From Pristionchus mayeri (taxonomy: Eukaryota; Nematoda; Chromadorea; Rhabditida; Neodiplogasteridae), in assembly GCA_036245805.1 (NCBI GenBank), contig BTRK01000003.1, forward strand, positions 10,974,001-11,038,000: 64,000 nucleotides of DNA, in the 5' to 3' direction. Shown here piece after piece: positions 23,701 to 33,963 of the stretch. Position numbers and translations under genes: made by a program. The notes under the pieces are model-generated. The model was given only the letters and a program-made list of their open reading frames with translations. It did not search any database and was not told the origin of the DNA. Position 1 is the first letter of the stretch, and every line of letters begins with the position of its first letter.

Positions 23701-26700
23701 GGGCTTCCCATGTTTGGGAGCCTATGACCGACACTTCTGAGCCTGTATCCAGCTCAAAGGTAATAGGTGTCTTGTCAATCACTGCCTCTATGAGGCATTT
23801 GGGCGGAGCTTCTTTTGGCATAAGATCCACAGCGTGCAGTTGAATGTAGTCAACATCTTCTTCGTAAAGACTGGCCTCATCTTCACTTACTAGATTCGAC
23901 TCATTCAGACCATTATATCAGCAGTCATCGGTTCTGTGACCGTTCACTTTACAAATATGGCAGAATTTCTGTCGCTGGGTCTTTACCTTTATTCGCTCTC
24001 TTCGATTGTGTCCATCACTGTCATTTCGTGTTCGGTGGTCAGGGTACTCATCCTTCCTGCCACGCACGAGATGTACCGAATTGGGTACGGTATGATGGAG
24101 CTCTCTGGCTCCTAGTCCTGCTCTCTCGTGTGCTTCAGCTAATGCGAGTAATTGGGACGAATCTTTTCCCGTTTGCTCTATCAGTTTCTGCCTAGTGTCG
24201 TTAGATCGTACACCAGATATGAACGCTAGAGTTACGAATGCGTCTCTTATATCTTTGATTTTTTCAAACTCGCATAGTTTAGCAGCGCACTGGATTTCAT
24301 TGAGGAACTCTGCTAGATTTTGAGCAGGCTTCTGAGTCAGTTGAGTCAGCTTAAATCGTTCTGACCATATCAAAACTTTACGTTGGAAACGCGCAGACAT
24401 TGCTGACTTCAACTGCTCATAAGTGTACTCTTCTAGTTCCTTTTCAGGCAGTAATCCTTCCAATGTTGCATAATTATCAGCACCAATTTCGTCCAGGAAC
24501 ACGAACTTTTTATGTTCTTCTGGGACATTACGGAGTCTCATAAAATTTTCCAGGCGCTTAGTCCATATGCGCCAGTCGCTACCAGGCAGGTATGCACCAG
24601 GAGGTTTTCCCTGGTACGGTATTTCTACCGTAGTTGCTGGTGCGACTGGTGCAGCGGTTTCAGCCATGAACACATCATTATTTGATCTATGCGGAGTCTT
24701 TCTGAATTTCTCGGTCTCACGGATTTCACCAGCCGGATTATACTCGGTCTCACAGCTTTTGCTTGCCGGTGAACTCATGGTCTTACGGTGTCTACTTGCC
24801 ATGGATCTCGAAGAGGAAAGGGGGGTAACCTCCATCTCCTTTTCCTTTTGAGATCTTTTCGACTCCGCAGTCGATGCGCCTTTTGTGGGTGTGTTATATG
24901 CGACGTGTAACTGAACTTCCTCACGTAGATTAATGCACTCTCACTTCTCTACCCAACTAATGTGATTAGTTTTGTTTGCTTTATGTCCACATCCTATTGG
25001 TAAAAGGTCGATCGGCAGTGATATTTATGACGTTCCGAATCAACTGCATGAACATTTTAAAGTTTTTTTCTAAAATATTGATTGCTTCCGTTCAGATACG
25101 CCGACATCGTCACGACAACTACGCACAAGTCGCTGAGAGGACCGAGAGGCGCACTCATCTTCTACAGAAAGGGTACGGAAGAGGGGGAAGGAGTACGGTA
25201 TAGGGTACGCTCAGGCTGGAAGGAGTACGGTAGAATTTGAATGGGCGCTGTACAATTGAAATTTAGCTATCATATGTATAAGATTATGCTCCAACCGAGG
25301 GTTGGAACGGGCAAACAATATTGGATCTCTTCGAATTTCCGTTCTCTTAGTTGCACGATTTTGGTTGCACGGAGTTGTTATGTTCCCATCAAGTCGTTTT
25401 TTTACCATTAGTGCCCGTTTTTCGCTTTCAAACAAAAACATTCAAATGCAGTAAACGAAGAAAAGCTGTGATGGTTATTGCTACACTTTTTCCGATTATT
25501 GATTTTCAATTATCTGATCTTATTATCGATTGCCTCACCAAGGCGCTTACCCATTGGGGAAGGGGAATTGGTAGTCGTGAGTAGATCACGCAGGTAAAGA
25601 GGTCTGGCGAAAGGTGGGCACTCCGGACTGAATCCGTCCAAATTGCCAATGGCCTGGCAGTGTTCTCCCGCGAGCCCAGTCTCGAAGACGGGATGTATCT
25701 TTACCTTTACATTTATTATCGATTGATCGCTTAATTAATTTATTGATTATCTTCTTCCCCTCAGGAGTCCGTTCGACTAACGCAAAGGGCGATCAGGTGA
25801 TGTACGACCTCGGGGACAAGATCAACCAGGCCGTCTTCCCCGGCCTCCAGGGAGGACCCCACAATCACACCATCGCAGGTACTGTAGTTGTGCGGGTACG
25901 GTAATCGGCTTGGGCGGATGCTGTGGAGCACCATGATATTGATTTTCTCCCTGCAGGTATCGCAGTGGCGCTGCGTCAGTGTCTCTCGCCCGAATTCGTC
26001 GACTACTCGAAACAGGTACGGTAGTGGTAGTCGATCTATTTATCGATTGTTTAAGTGGCAAAAAAGATGTTCTGTATCGATTTTTTGAAAAAAACGTTAG
26101 ATGATTCAAGGCTGCACAAATGTATGAAACAAATATGTGCACGAGTTCTTGCGATATTCTTGCGAGTAGCTCTTCCACAAGAAACAATACCGAATTTCGT
26201 TCTTGTGATTCAATGTGTGAATTAGAAAAAAAATGTGGTTCGTGGTTGCACTGATGGTTCAACCTTGATTGGAATCTACCCTACGTTGATGTTATTGTGA
26301 TACCCCGTATAGATATACATTCATTTCTCCCTTCAGAATAGTAGTAGTATTCGTGAAATAAATCAATACTTGACAATCCGATCGATAATCTACCGTACTC
26401 TCAGGTGATCGCAAACTCGCAAGCGCTGGCCAATAGACTCAGCCAACTCGGATACGCACTCGCCACTGGAGGAACCGACAACCACCTCTGCCTCGTCGAT
26501 CTGCGACCCAAAGTATCGACTAGGGGTGTTTAGTGAGATAATGACTAAGGTCTACGGTCTTAGGTAAGGCTAAGGGCTAATGATCAAATAAATAGATCGA
26601 GATCTTAACTAGCTGTTACTTTGATCATGGCGAGTGAAGTTACGGGCAGATCAGATAAGTGTAGGCTGAAATATAATTCGATTGTGTAGAACCTCGGAGC

Positions 26701-28584
26701 ATTAAATCAAATTAAATAATATCAGATCAAACTGTTTGTATCGTGTTCATAATTTCTTCTACAGTCTGCCTATTGCCGTACCCCTTTATTCATCCTTTAT
26801 TTACTTCCCCTGCAGGGTCTCGACGGTGCTGGCGCAGAGCACGTGCTCGACATGGCGCACATCGCGTGCAACAAGAACACCTGCCCCGGCGATGTGTCCG
26901 CCCTGCGACCCGGTGAGTGAGGGATACTGTAGGAGTACGGTAACAGTTGAGGAGGATAAGATGGATTACGGATTGCAGAACAGCCGTTTGTGAATGATGT
27001 GCTAGGTGAATCGGTGGATTAAGTGGTTCACTTAGACATGGAGATTAGAGAGTTGGCAATGTTTGGATGTGCAATTTTCACTTTATTTGAAAGGAGTACA
27101 GTATCATTCAGCTACGGTATTTCCAATTAATTCTTACAGGCGGCATCCGTCTGGGAACTCCCGCGCTCACCTCGCGAGGATTCAAGGAGGCAGACTTCGT
27201 CAAGGTATACTGTAGCTATGATTGGGTGCTAGGCCACGCCCCTTTCGTCCACAAGCTCCGCCCCTATCATATCTCTGCTGTAGGTGGCCGACTTCATCCA
27301 CGAGGGCATCTCGATTCTGCTCAAGCACAAGGCGGAAGCCGGAAAGACGATCAAGGTGAGTATGGGTTGCAGAGATGGTGGAAGAGAGAAGCGAAGGTGT
27401 GGGAATGATCTGTCGGTAAATTAATATAAGTTTCATGTAGATATTTAGTAGGGTTGGTCAAATCGAGTCGAGCCAGTCGAGGGCTCGACCCTCAAGCTCG
27501 ACTCGAGCTTGGCTCGACTCGAGCCTGACTACTCGAGCCGCTCGGAAATGATGCAAACCCGATCGAGCGGCTCGACTGCGAGAGTGAAAGGTCGAGCGGC
27601 TCGACTGGCTCGACTCGGCTCGACTCGGCTCGACAGGCTCGACTAGGCTCGACTCACCTTCAGCACAAAAGAAGCTGGTTCAATTCCGTTTGATTTAGTT
27701 ATGTTTTTGCTCATTTTTTACATCTTTTCATTCATATCTTCATCACTGTGCATCTAAAAAATAGAGAAAAAAACGAAAAGTTCATAGCGGAATTGAACCC
27801 GGGTTTTGTGGTTTAAATGTAACCACTTCACTACTCGACTGTTTCTCTTGAGACCGTTAAACGGTAATGATGATAAGGGCGCAAAAATGACCTCATGAGA
27901 TCGGGTCATCTCGACTCGAGCCGAGTCGAGCCAGTCGAGCAGCTCGACCCTCCGCTCTCGCAGTCGAGCCGCTCGATCGAATTTCGAGCCAACTCGAGCC
28001 AACATAACGTGTTTTACGAGTCGAGTACTCGAATGTCGAGCTGGCTCGATTTCACCAACCCTAATATTTAGCCATGGCAGGATATCGTGGCATAGGTGAG
28101 AAATGAATGGAACACGCTGGGAATGAATTGATTTATTCAGCTTGCCGTTGAATAAAACTAGTACATCGATGATTTTAATGATGAATTGTTCTTCTTTATT
28201 GCTAACATGGCGGATATGTGTTGGGGAAGGAGTACTTGATCGGACTAAAAGGTGTGATTGTTGTTGGGATAAGAATGTGGTTTTAGAAAATTTTGAACAT
28301 TCGCTGTTGTGCTACAGGCGAATGCGGGTTCTATGGGTGGTTTGTGAAGGGAAGTGCGATGCAACAATGATACCTTGTCACCTTATCCTTGAGAAGTAGA
28401 GTAAAAGTTATCCACGGAAAGTATTTTCTGCCGTATCTTTTTTATCGATTGATATTTTTCTTGTCAGGACCTGAAGGCGTACACTGAGACGAACGAGTCG
28501 ATCAAGAAGGAATTGGCGGATCTCGCCGAGAAGGTCGAGGCATTCGCCACGCCCTTCGAACTGCCCGGAAATGACGAGTACTGA
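17732..28584 (+). CDS. mel-32: Serine hydroxymethyltransferase, 18 exons, possible dual targeting
   Basis: Exons: 17732-17794, 18423-18560, 20633-20692, 20735-20799, 20984-21047, 21407-21555, 21770-21833, 21890-21971, 22044-22102, 22209-22285, 25096-25172, 25765-25878, 25957-26015, 26405-26512, 26816-26912, 27140-27204, 27284-27355, 28468-28584. All phases agree; 509 aa, normal for the family. The enzyme is PLP-dependent and converts serine plus tetrahydrofolate to glycine plus methylene-THF. Diagnostic blocks are [55 protein letters not shown] with the PLP lysine near residue 285, [33 protein letters not shown]. Exon 1 encodes 21 residues with Arg but no acidic residue ([20 protein letters not shown]), as in a mitochondrial presequence. 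Exon 2 has an ATG at 18438 (MAANG) that would start a 483-aa cytosolic form. Intron 10 holds an LTR element and intron 17 a MITE, both outside the splice signals. Confidence 0.96.
18561..19400. repeat. Degenerate tandem repeat in mel-32 intron 2
   Basis: About six degenerate units share GTTCGGTGGGGCAGATTTATGA, a GC-rich middle and TTGAATAGTCCA. Unit length varies from about 80 to 120 bp. The array begins within a few bases of the exon 2 donor. The rest of intron 2 (to 20632) shows one more CT/GA hairpin copy near 19630-19690 and no gene. Confidence 0.65.
22658..22944 (-). repeat. 3' LTR of the retrotransposon
   Basis: 287 bp between the target duplication and the polypurine tract. Its first 61 bp (minus strand) are identical or nearly so to the 5' LTR remnant at 24898-24958. 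A TATA-like GTATATAAACC lies in it on the minus strand at about 22749-22759. Confidence 0.8.
22945..22954 (-). other. Polypurine tract
   Basis: On the minus strand TAGGGGGAGG directly precedes the 3' LTR. This is the expected place and composition of the plus-strand primer of an LTR element. Confidence 0.7.
23354..23830 (-). CDS. Retrotransposon aspartic protease region
   Basis: The frame contains a retropepsin active site ([13 protein letters not shown]) near residue 27-39, with LWGRESIQ further on matching the second hydrophobic-Gly region. The protein ends soon after, with no reverse transcriptase. It lies in exactly the same frame as the upstream Gag, separated by one TGA codon and about 28 sense codons, so expression may depend on readthrough, or the TGA may be a mutation. 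The first ATG (23830) is not necessarily the natural start. Confidence 0.8.
   Translation of the reverse strand: MDLMPKEAPPKCLIEAVIDKTPITFELDTGSEVSVIGSQTWEALGNPKLQETHLVAKAYGGQLLRFRGVLQAEVERGSKRFPTRLYVLNKSSPSLWGRESIQIFNMDLGLVYRHGINKAIEVKGVLSGTDHPTPNRAYLHLPELHFDYILATHCIKTT
23918..24835 (-). CDS. Retrotransposon Gag, 305 aa
   Basis: A long alpha-helical middle region with [18 protein letters not shown] and [12 protein letters not shown] resembles the retrotransposon Gag (capsid) domain. The C-terminus is a CCHC zinc knuckle, C-H-I-C-x4-H-x4-C, whose last Cys is the final residue before a TGA. Gag binds RNA and builds the particle. The start ATG lies 62 bp inside the 5' LTR remnant, so the normal leader and primer-binding site appear deleted. 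Confidence 0.85.
   Translation of the reverse strand: MEVTPLSSSRSMASRHRKTMSSPASKSCETEYNPAGEIRETEKFRKTPHRSNNDVFMAETAAPVAPATTVEIPYQGKPPGAYLPGSDWRIWTKRLENFMRLRNVPEEHKKFVFLDEIGADNYATLEGLLPEKELEEYTYEQLKSAMSARFQRKVLIWSERFKLTQLTQKPAQNLAEFLNEIQCAAKLCEFEKIKDIRDAFVTLAFISGVRSNDTRQKLIEQTGKDSSQLLALAEAHERAGLGARELHHTVPNSVHLVRGRKDEYPDHRTRNDSDGHNRRERIKVKTQRQKFCHICKVNGHRTDDC
24898..24958 (-). repeat. Truncated 5' LTR of the retrotransposon
   Basis: 61 bp matching the first 61 bp of the 3' LTR, then sequence diverges. The remaining LTR and any primer-binding site are missing. Confidence 0.75.
27449..28063. mobile_element. hAT-type MITE in mel-32 intron 17
   Basis: 615 bp. Ends are TAGGGTTGGT and ACCAACCCTA, flanked by exact 8-bp duplications ATATTTAG (27441-27448 and 28064-28071). 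TAGGG-type ends and 8-bp duplications are features of hAT elements. Both sub-terminal regions are arrays of GGCTCGACTCGAGC-like palindromic words, and the middle (about 27670-27890) is unique AT-rich sequence. No transposase. Confidence 0.88.
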
Positions 28585-28738
28585 GAGAAGCCCCGCCCAC
28601 ATATCGATTGACTCCGTCCCCTCCTACCGTACTGTAGTAGTCATGATAATCGAGTAATTGTGCCCTGCGTATCACGTTGTATTCACTTACCATTCCTGCT
28701 AAAAATATCGATTGTGATTATCTGAAATCTGTGTTTAA

Positions 28739-28744
28739 AATAAA
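28739..28744 (+). terminator. mel-32 polyadenylation signal
   Basis: AATAAA 155 bp after the stop codon, in an AT-rich stretch, the only canonical hexamer close to the gene end. Confidence 0.65.
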
Positions 28745-29510
28745 TGGTTAACAATTGAACGATTCAAAGTGAATATTTATTAGTTATCGTTCTCGATCAT
28801 TTCTCTTGCGATGTACTGATACATGAATGCTGAGTCTTCGAATAGGCTATGACACAGGTGTGTGTGATAGGGAGATGGTTTTTTTCGCTGTGTCGTCCTT
28901 CACAATCCTTCCATCGTCCTTCAATTTCTTTTGATCTCCACTCGCAACGGGCGTCGTACTGACGAGGTCCACCCGTTGTGAGGCGGGTCGGCAGTCTACG
29001 ACCCAAGGACCGAAACGCCCACCCGCTCCATTCTAGGAAGTTTTCTTATAACCATCGCTTACTAGGATGTCCTCTATTTCCTTCATTGTTCATTATCATC
29101 TTAAATTCGTCCTTCCCGTCGTGAACACATTCTTATAGTGTTCCTATGCAACGCGGATGCTCTCCATTTTATCATTTTAAAAATACAATAGGTTCAAAAT
29201 TTATATTTCCAAATAATGTGATCTTCATCATCACTATCATGCACACGAACTTATTGTAAACTTCTGAAACACTATTGCCCGGGGTAAATGAATCATTCCG
29301 AAAGGTAAAAGGAATATTGGAAAAGTTTATTTCGACGTACTTTGCTCTACCTCATCATTACTATCATACATGTGTATACCAGACGAGGACGGCATCGTTA
29401 TCCCAAGGTTGAACTCATAAAAGTTAGAAAATAATTTTCCCAGTTATTTCATAGCTGCGCGCTTCATGTTGCACTGAAGTGACTTATTCCTTGCGTTCTC
29501 TTCTTGGGGC

Positions 29511-29594
29511 ACTAGGTCGGATGAGAACTATGACGTCATGCCGCCTTTGATCTATCAAAGGCGGCATGACGTCATAGTTCTCATCCGACTTAGT
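29511..29594. repeat. 84-bp palindrome
   Basis: Arms with CGGATGAGAACTATGACGTC and its reverse complement meet at GATCTATC-like centre near 29552, with one mismatch in the outer part. Could form a stable hairpin. Confidence 0.9.
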
Positions 29595-29714
29595 ACCCTT
29601 CTTGGACGATTGTCTGGTCCATTCCTCGTTTCAAAACAATAATTGTTCTAAATTTTCGTAATTCATAATCATAGTTGTTTACCATTTCGCACTAATACTG
29701 GTTCAGCCTTCCCT

Positions 29715-29775
29715 GTGCAGGTATTGAAGTGGCGCTCCGTTACTGAATCGCTCCCGAGTTCGATCACTCTATCAG
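29715..29775 (+). pseudogene. Relic of mel-32 exon 13
   Basis: GTGCAG|GTATTGAAGTGGCGCTCC followed by TGAATCGCTCCCGAGTTCGATC matches exon 13 (GTATCGCAGTGGCGCTGCG, TCGCCCGAATTCGTCG). The frame has a stop at the position of Gln/Cys. Acceptor kept. Confidence 0.7.
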
Positions 29776-30526
29776 GGATAGAAATCAAATCTATCTGGCT
29801 CTCTCCATGCTCAAACCCTCTTGAATGAATGGGAGAAATAAACTGTTTTGGGGACGATGAATTTGTGCTGCGAGTGGATCTCTTGAACGAGAAACGTTGC
29901 TTGAACCAAAACGGAAGATGACGAGTGGCCTAAAATGTTAATTGATGTATCTGTGTAATGGATACATAAGACATTTAAGGGGTTGAGAATGGGATCTATA
30001 ATTTCCTTCACAACTAAAAATTGATGTTTTGATGTCATTGAGAATTTGCTGTAGGAACAGTAATACTACTTTTGCAGTTATTTATTCTGAAGATGGCGCA
30101 CTAGGTGAATTTGGAGAGCAGGTGAAGCACTTGAATAGGAGAGTGCGAACATTGTATCAATGGAATCAAGGGGAGAGATGGGAGAAGAAGAAGTAGAAGG
30201 AGTCGGACATGATCTCTAGCAAGCCTGAAAGAATTTAAATATTCCAATTTTTTTCTCTATTTCTGGAATCTGTCTAATAGCGTACGACAAAACAGGAAGG
30301 GATGCCATGTAAATGGTTAGGAAATGCCTATTTTGAGTTGTGCTATGTTCGATTTACAGTGGACTCGACTGAAAATATAGTGTTTGAAGCTTGGTGGTGT
30401 TACAAGCGAGTCACTAGAACTGAGCGTGCCGATAAATGCAATGCGCTCGAGTCCTTTCGTGTGAATACAAAACAATCAATCCAGATTTTTAAAAATTGCA
30501 TTGCTACAACTGTACTGCAGTCTCCC

Positions 30527-30625
30527 CTGCAGGATCAGGACGTTCGCTGACGCAGAGCAAGTTATGGACGTGTAGCGCATATCGTGTGTCGATGAATCCG
30601 CACTGCAACTTTGCGAGTCGTATAC
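30527..30625 (+). pseudogene. Relic of mel-32 exon 15
   Basis: CCCCTGCAGGATCAGGACGT followed by GACGCAGAGCAAGTTATGGACGTG and later ACTTTGCGAGTCGTATACGG follows the exon 15 pattern (GGCGCAGAGCACGTGCTCGACATG) with many substitutions and stops. It lies in the same order and strand relative to the exon 13 relic at 29.7 kb as in the real gene. Confidence 0.6.
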
Positions 30626-30794
30626 GGTATACCTGAAAGGCTTTACTATAGTTGGAAAGGCTTTGAAGATGTCAGAGGATGGATTGGGCAGGAATTAGTG
30701 ATGTTTCGCGTGAGAGTCCAGAGAAATGTTTGTCTAGGTCAATCGGGAGAGCAGGTGGCTCACTTGAGCAAGACGGTGTGAGGTTTTGCAATTA

Positions 30795-31010
30795 TTATAT
30801 CACGTGTCTTCTGAGAGATTGCACGAAAACGGACCCCCTGCGGAACTAGGAGCCCCAACTTTGAGCAGTATCCTCGGGAAATTTATGCTGGAGTATATTG
30901 GGGACAAGAAAACTTTTGGCGTTGGCCGTTTTTTTCAGAACCGGCTTTTAGGTATTTTCCGGTTCTGTTCCCGGCCCTACCATAAATCAGCTCGCAGATG
31001 AGCTACAAGG
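30795..31010. repeat. Dispersed repeat, copy 1
   Basis: Shares CTGAGAGATTGCA, TATTGGGGACAAGAAAACTTTT, CAGAACCGG and ATTTTCCGG in the same order with a second copy at about 49005-49235. About 80% alike by eye. Confidence 0.75.
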
Positions 31011-32054
31011 ATGGCATATATTTTCTATTGTCACTAATATAATGTATTTTCTATTGTCACTAATATATTACTAGAATCCTCTGCTGAACAACTTGTATCT
31101 TGTTATGAGAAGTAAAGAAAAGTATCGATCAATTATCAAGGATCAAGGTTAAGGAGCATCAATGAAACACAAGGCTGACATGGAACTTTATTGGTTGGAA
31201 AATAATTTTCCTCTGGAATCTAAAACTTATTGTATCAGTTTCAGACGCGAGGTTAAGGAAACACAAGAAAATCCGTGAATGGCTTGATTCAATACATAAC
31301 TCTGTATTAACGTTATTTATTTAACGAGAGAGATGAGCCCCCCCCCCGGTTTTTGTCAGGAAAATCAAGTCTAAGTAGCAGCACCAAAACTCGAAAGCGA
31401 CAACTGTGCACAATCCCACACACTTCAGATATTTTCTGTTGTGCGTTGCCCTCTCTAATATTGCGAGGAAGTTCCGACCCATCTGCCAATAGATGACGTA
31501 AAAAAAGTTGTTTAATCTTTGAAAAAAAACTCTATCTGATCAGAGCAACACAAAGAATATTGGCTATGAAGAGGCAAGAAAACCCGAAACCAGCAAGCGC
31601 CATCACTTGTCTCCCACTCACCCTAGTCTCTGATGTACTCTCTAACATAATCATATTAAAATCTTATTTTTCCAAAAATTTCCCCGAAAGCTACCCTCTG
31701 CCTACCGTACCTCGTGTAGACGAGGCATTTGAGCCTCGTGCACATGACGTGTTTGCGATGGTGATGTTTTTCCCCATCTTTGATATTCAATAATAATATT
31801 AATAATTTACCAAATATGTACACTCCATTCGAAATGAGTTCTCCCTCTCGTCTTAAGGCACGTTCAATTCGTTGATAAAACACTTGGCATGTTCGACCAA
31901 ATTGACGGATTGCGCGCAAATATGCTATTAAAAAATGTCCACATTACAGCCAATAATATTCAATAATCAAGCTGAACATCATAAATTATATTCGGTCAAA
32001 TTCTTCGTGCTCATTCCATCGTTCGGAATCAGTGGCACCGCCTCTGAACGCGAA

Positions 32055-33192
32055 TTACTCACACCATCCGAATAAGAATCGAAGACTACTCATTTTGCTC
32101 GCTTCATTTTCATCAATCGAGGAACGATCATCTACGTGGTAAAGATCAAAGATCACATCAGTGCCCTGAGCAGAAAATGTCACTTCTCCGCTGTGTCTGC
32201 CACTAGAAGATTGCTGTGGTGTCCTGGTGAGATGTAACTTTTTTCTCGGAGCCATTCATCTTGGAAAATAAATGTTGTAACTTTATTTTTGGAACTTCTG
32301 ACTCAGAATCAATCGGCTTGTAACCGCTAAGTGGTAACTCGCAACCCGGAATGAGAGGGTGGGAACTCGACAAGTGAGAAATTATTTTTCAGAAACGTTC
32401 ATCTCGGAACTTTTTTCTGGATTTTATCAAGTCCAGAAAAAAGTTCCGAGATGAACGAAGTTTCCAATATGAATTGTTATTAAAGAAGGAGTAACACGAA
32501 CAATTAGTTCAATTAGCCACTATGAGTATGTAATAGAAGCCAGCAGCCCGATAATGAATCACGTTATCCGAAGTTTCACAGACAGCTCTGAGGCTATTTA
32601 CATACGCGCAAAGTTCATTGACAGCGCAGGGTAGCGGCTAGTTCGTTTATGTTTCACTTGCTCTTCATATTTTTCGCCTCGTTCTTGGGCTAATTTGGCT
32701 ACAGTTTCCCATTGCGAGAGCAATATCTTCGTGGTGGGACTCTCTAGCATCCATTCGTGTTACCCCTTCTTTAAGGTGATGTTCTGTGAAAAAGGTGCCA
32801 GAACTCACGTTCCGAAAAAATAGTTACATCTCACCAGGACACCGATTGCTGTCCCGAACACGAAGTTTTACAGGGGTGGGCGAGAGATGTTAAAGCTCTG
32901 AGAAATAGATCAATATCTCATGAATTTACATGATCTCTGCGATTGGTCTCGAAGCGAATGTTTTCTGGAAATTTGTCATGGAATGCCGTGCTGAATGACA
33001 AACCTCTTTTGAAAACGATGATAAATGAAAAAAAATACAAATGTGAAATGATTGGAGTATTTGTATTCGACAACGCCAGGTACGTACATCAGTGATCGGA
33101 GAAATGCTGTTCAATTCACTGCCAGTGACAACTTGAAAGTGCCTGGTAACGGAAAATATATCTAGCTTCTCGTCAGCCAATCGAATATCCAT
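32055..33192 (-). pseudogene. Tentative small gene broken by a TIR element
   Basis: On the minus strand a start ATG at 33192 leads a frame that ends at a donor GTACGTAC (33088). A second segment 33003-32930 and a third from 32897 can be joined in phase. The third is interrupted at the 9-bp duplication by the element 32218-32843. If the element and one duplication are left out, the frame continues to a stop at 32055, for about 128 residues. No known domain recognised. The second putative intron would be only 32 bp, shorter than normal worm introns, so this may be a chance arrangement. Confidence 0.25.
32218..32843. mobile_element. 626-bp TIR element with 9-bp duplication
   Basis: Ends are inverted repeats starting GGTGTCCTGGTGAGATGTAA, flanked by exact 9-bp duplications GATTGCTGT (32209-32217 and 32844-32852). 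A 62-bp perfect hairpin with CGGAACTTTTTTCTGGA arms sits inside at 32396-32457. The part at about 32600-32790 resembles a segment at about 41640-41870. No transposase. The 9-bp duplication suggests a MULE-like origin. Confidence 0.85.
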
Positions 33193-33963
33193 ATTGGGTT
33201 TTTAAACAATCACGTGCTCGATCATGCTCTCCCTGTGTCCGATCACCAACATCAGGACGAGAGGGGCATCACATGACAATCGAACTGTGTCGTATAGGGA
33301 AAACACGATAGGTAAGTGATAGATCACTATTGGCAGACGTTGTTGCGGATAAGGTTGGCTTTTTCGATGTCTAGGCGACATGGCTATTAGGATGTGCTGG
33401 AGAACGAAGAGAGCCATTTCTAGGAATGTCAAATATGTCACTTGGTGATCATAAGTTACACATTTATGTTAAAAATTCCTGCTTTTCGAGCTCGATGATT
33501 GTCGACGGCTAAGCATCGTAAAATAAAATCGAAAAGAAAGTCAGTTTTGCAAGTTTAGCTATGCAGCTAAATTAGACTGCTAAAATTAGAGTAAAATAAG
33601 TTATCACTAACAACCGTATCCGCTCCCACTTCACTCTGCCTACCATATGCTCGTGTGGACGAGCCACTTGAGAGACATGACTATCGATTAGTGGAAATGC
33701 GATCATGGAGCAATAGAAAATTTCCAATTATCCAGATTATAAAATGAGAATGCGCATCCTCATCGATAAAATTTGCTTTATTCCATGAAAAAGTGACCCA
33801 CCTATCATTGAACAGTAACTACGACTCGTTATCCATTGTATGCAGTAATTTCTGTAATTATGAAGTCACATTACGATCGTCGAGATGGCCGATTCAGGTA
33901 TTCGAAGAGTGCTTACGACGCTGATGCACATGGTACATCAATGAATTTATAAAAAAAACAAAC

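Larger units (their letters stand above)
22658..24958 (-). mobile_element. Deleted LTR retrotransposon in mel-32 intron 10, antisense
   Basis: The insertion is bounded by an exact 5-bp duplication AATGT (22653-22657 and 24959-24963), and the element ends are AGTTGG and CCAACT. Read on the minus strand it has a 5' LTR fragment, Gag, protease, a polypurine tract and a full 3' LTR. No reverse transcriptase, RNase H or integrase is present between the protease frame and the 3' LTR. About 2.3 kb in all. Gag plus an aspartic protease points to a Gypsy/BEL-like LTR class, but without reverse transcriptase I cannot assign a superfamily. Being in an intron and antisense, it should not disturb the SHMT reading frame. 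Confidence 0.85.
28585..33963. other. Region downstream of mel-32 with relics and elements
   Basis: No intact host gene recognised. It contains a poly(A) signal for mel-32, two decayed mel-32 exon relics, a 84-bp palindrome, one copy of a dispersed repeat (about 30795-31010) and a TIR element (32218-32843). A GC-rich patch at 28930-29035 with GGCGGGTCGGCAGTCTACGACC is unexplained. Confidence 0.6.

Noticed and set aside
28930..29035. GC-rich patch as 5S rRNA or other structured RNA
   Set aside because: No match to the nematode 5S pattern I know and no clear polymerase III boxes.
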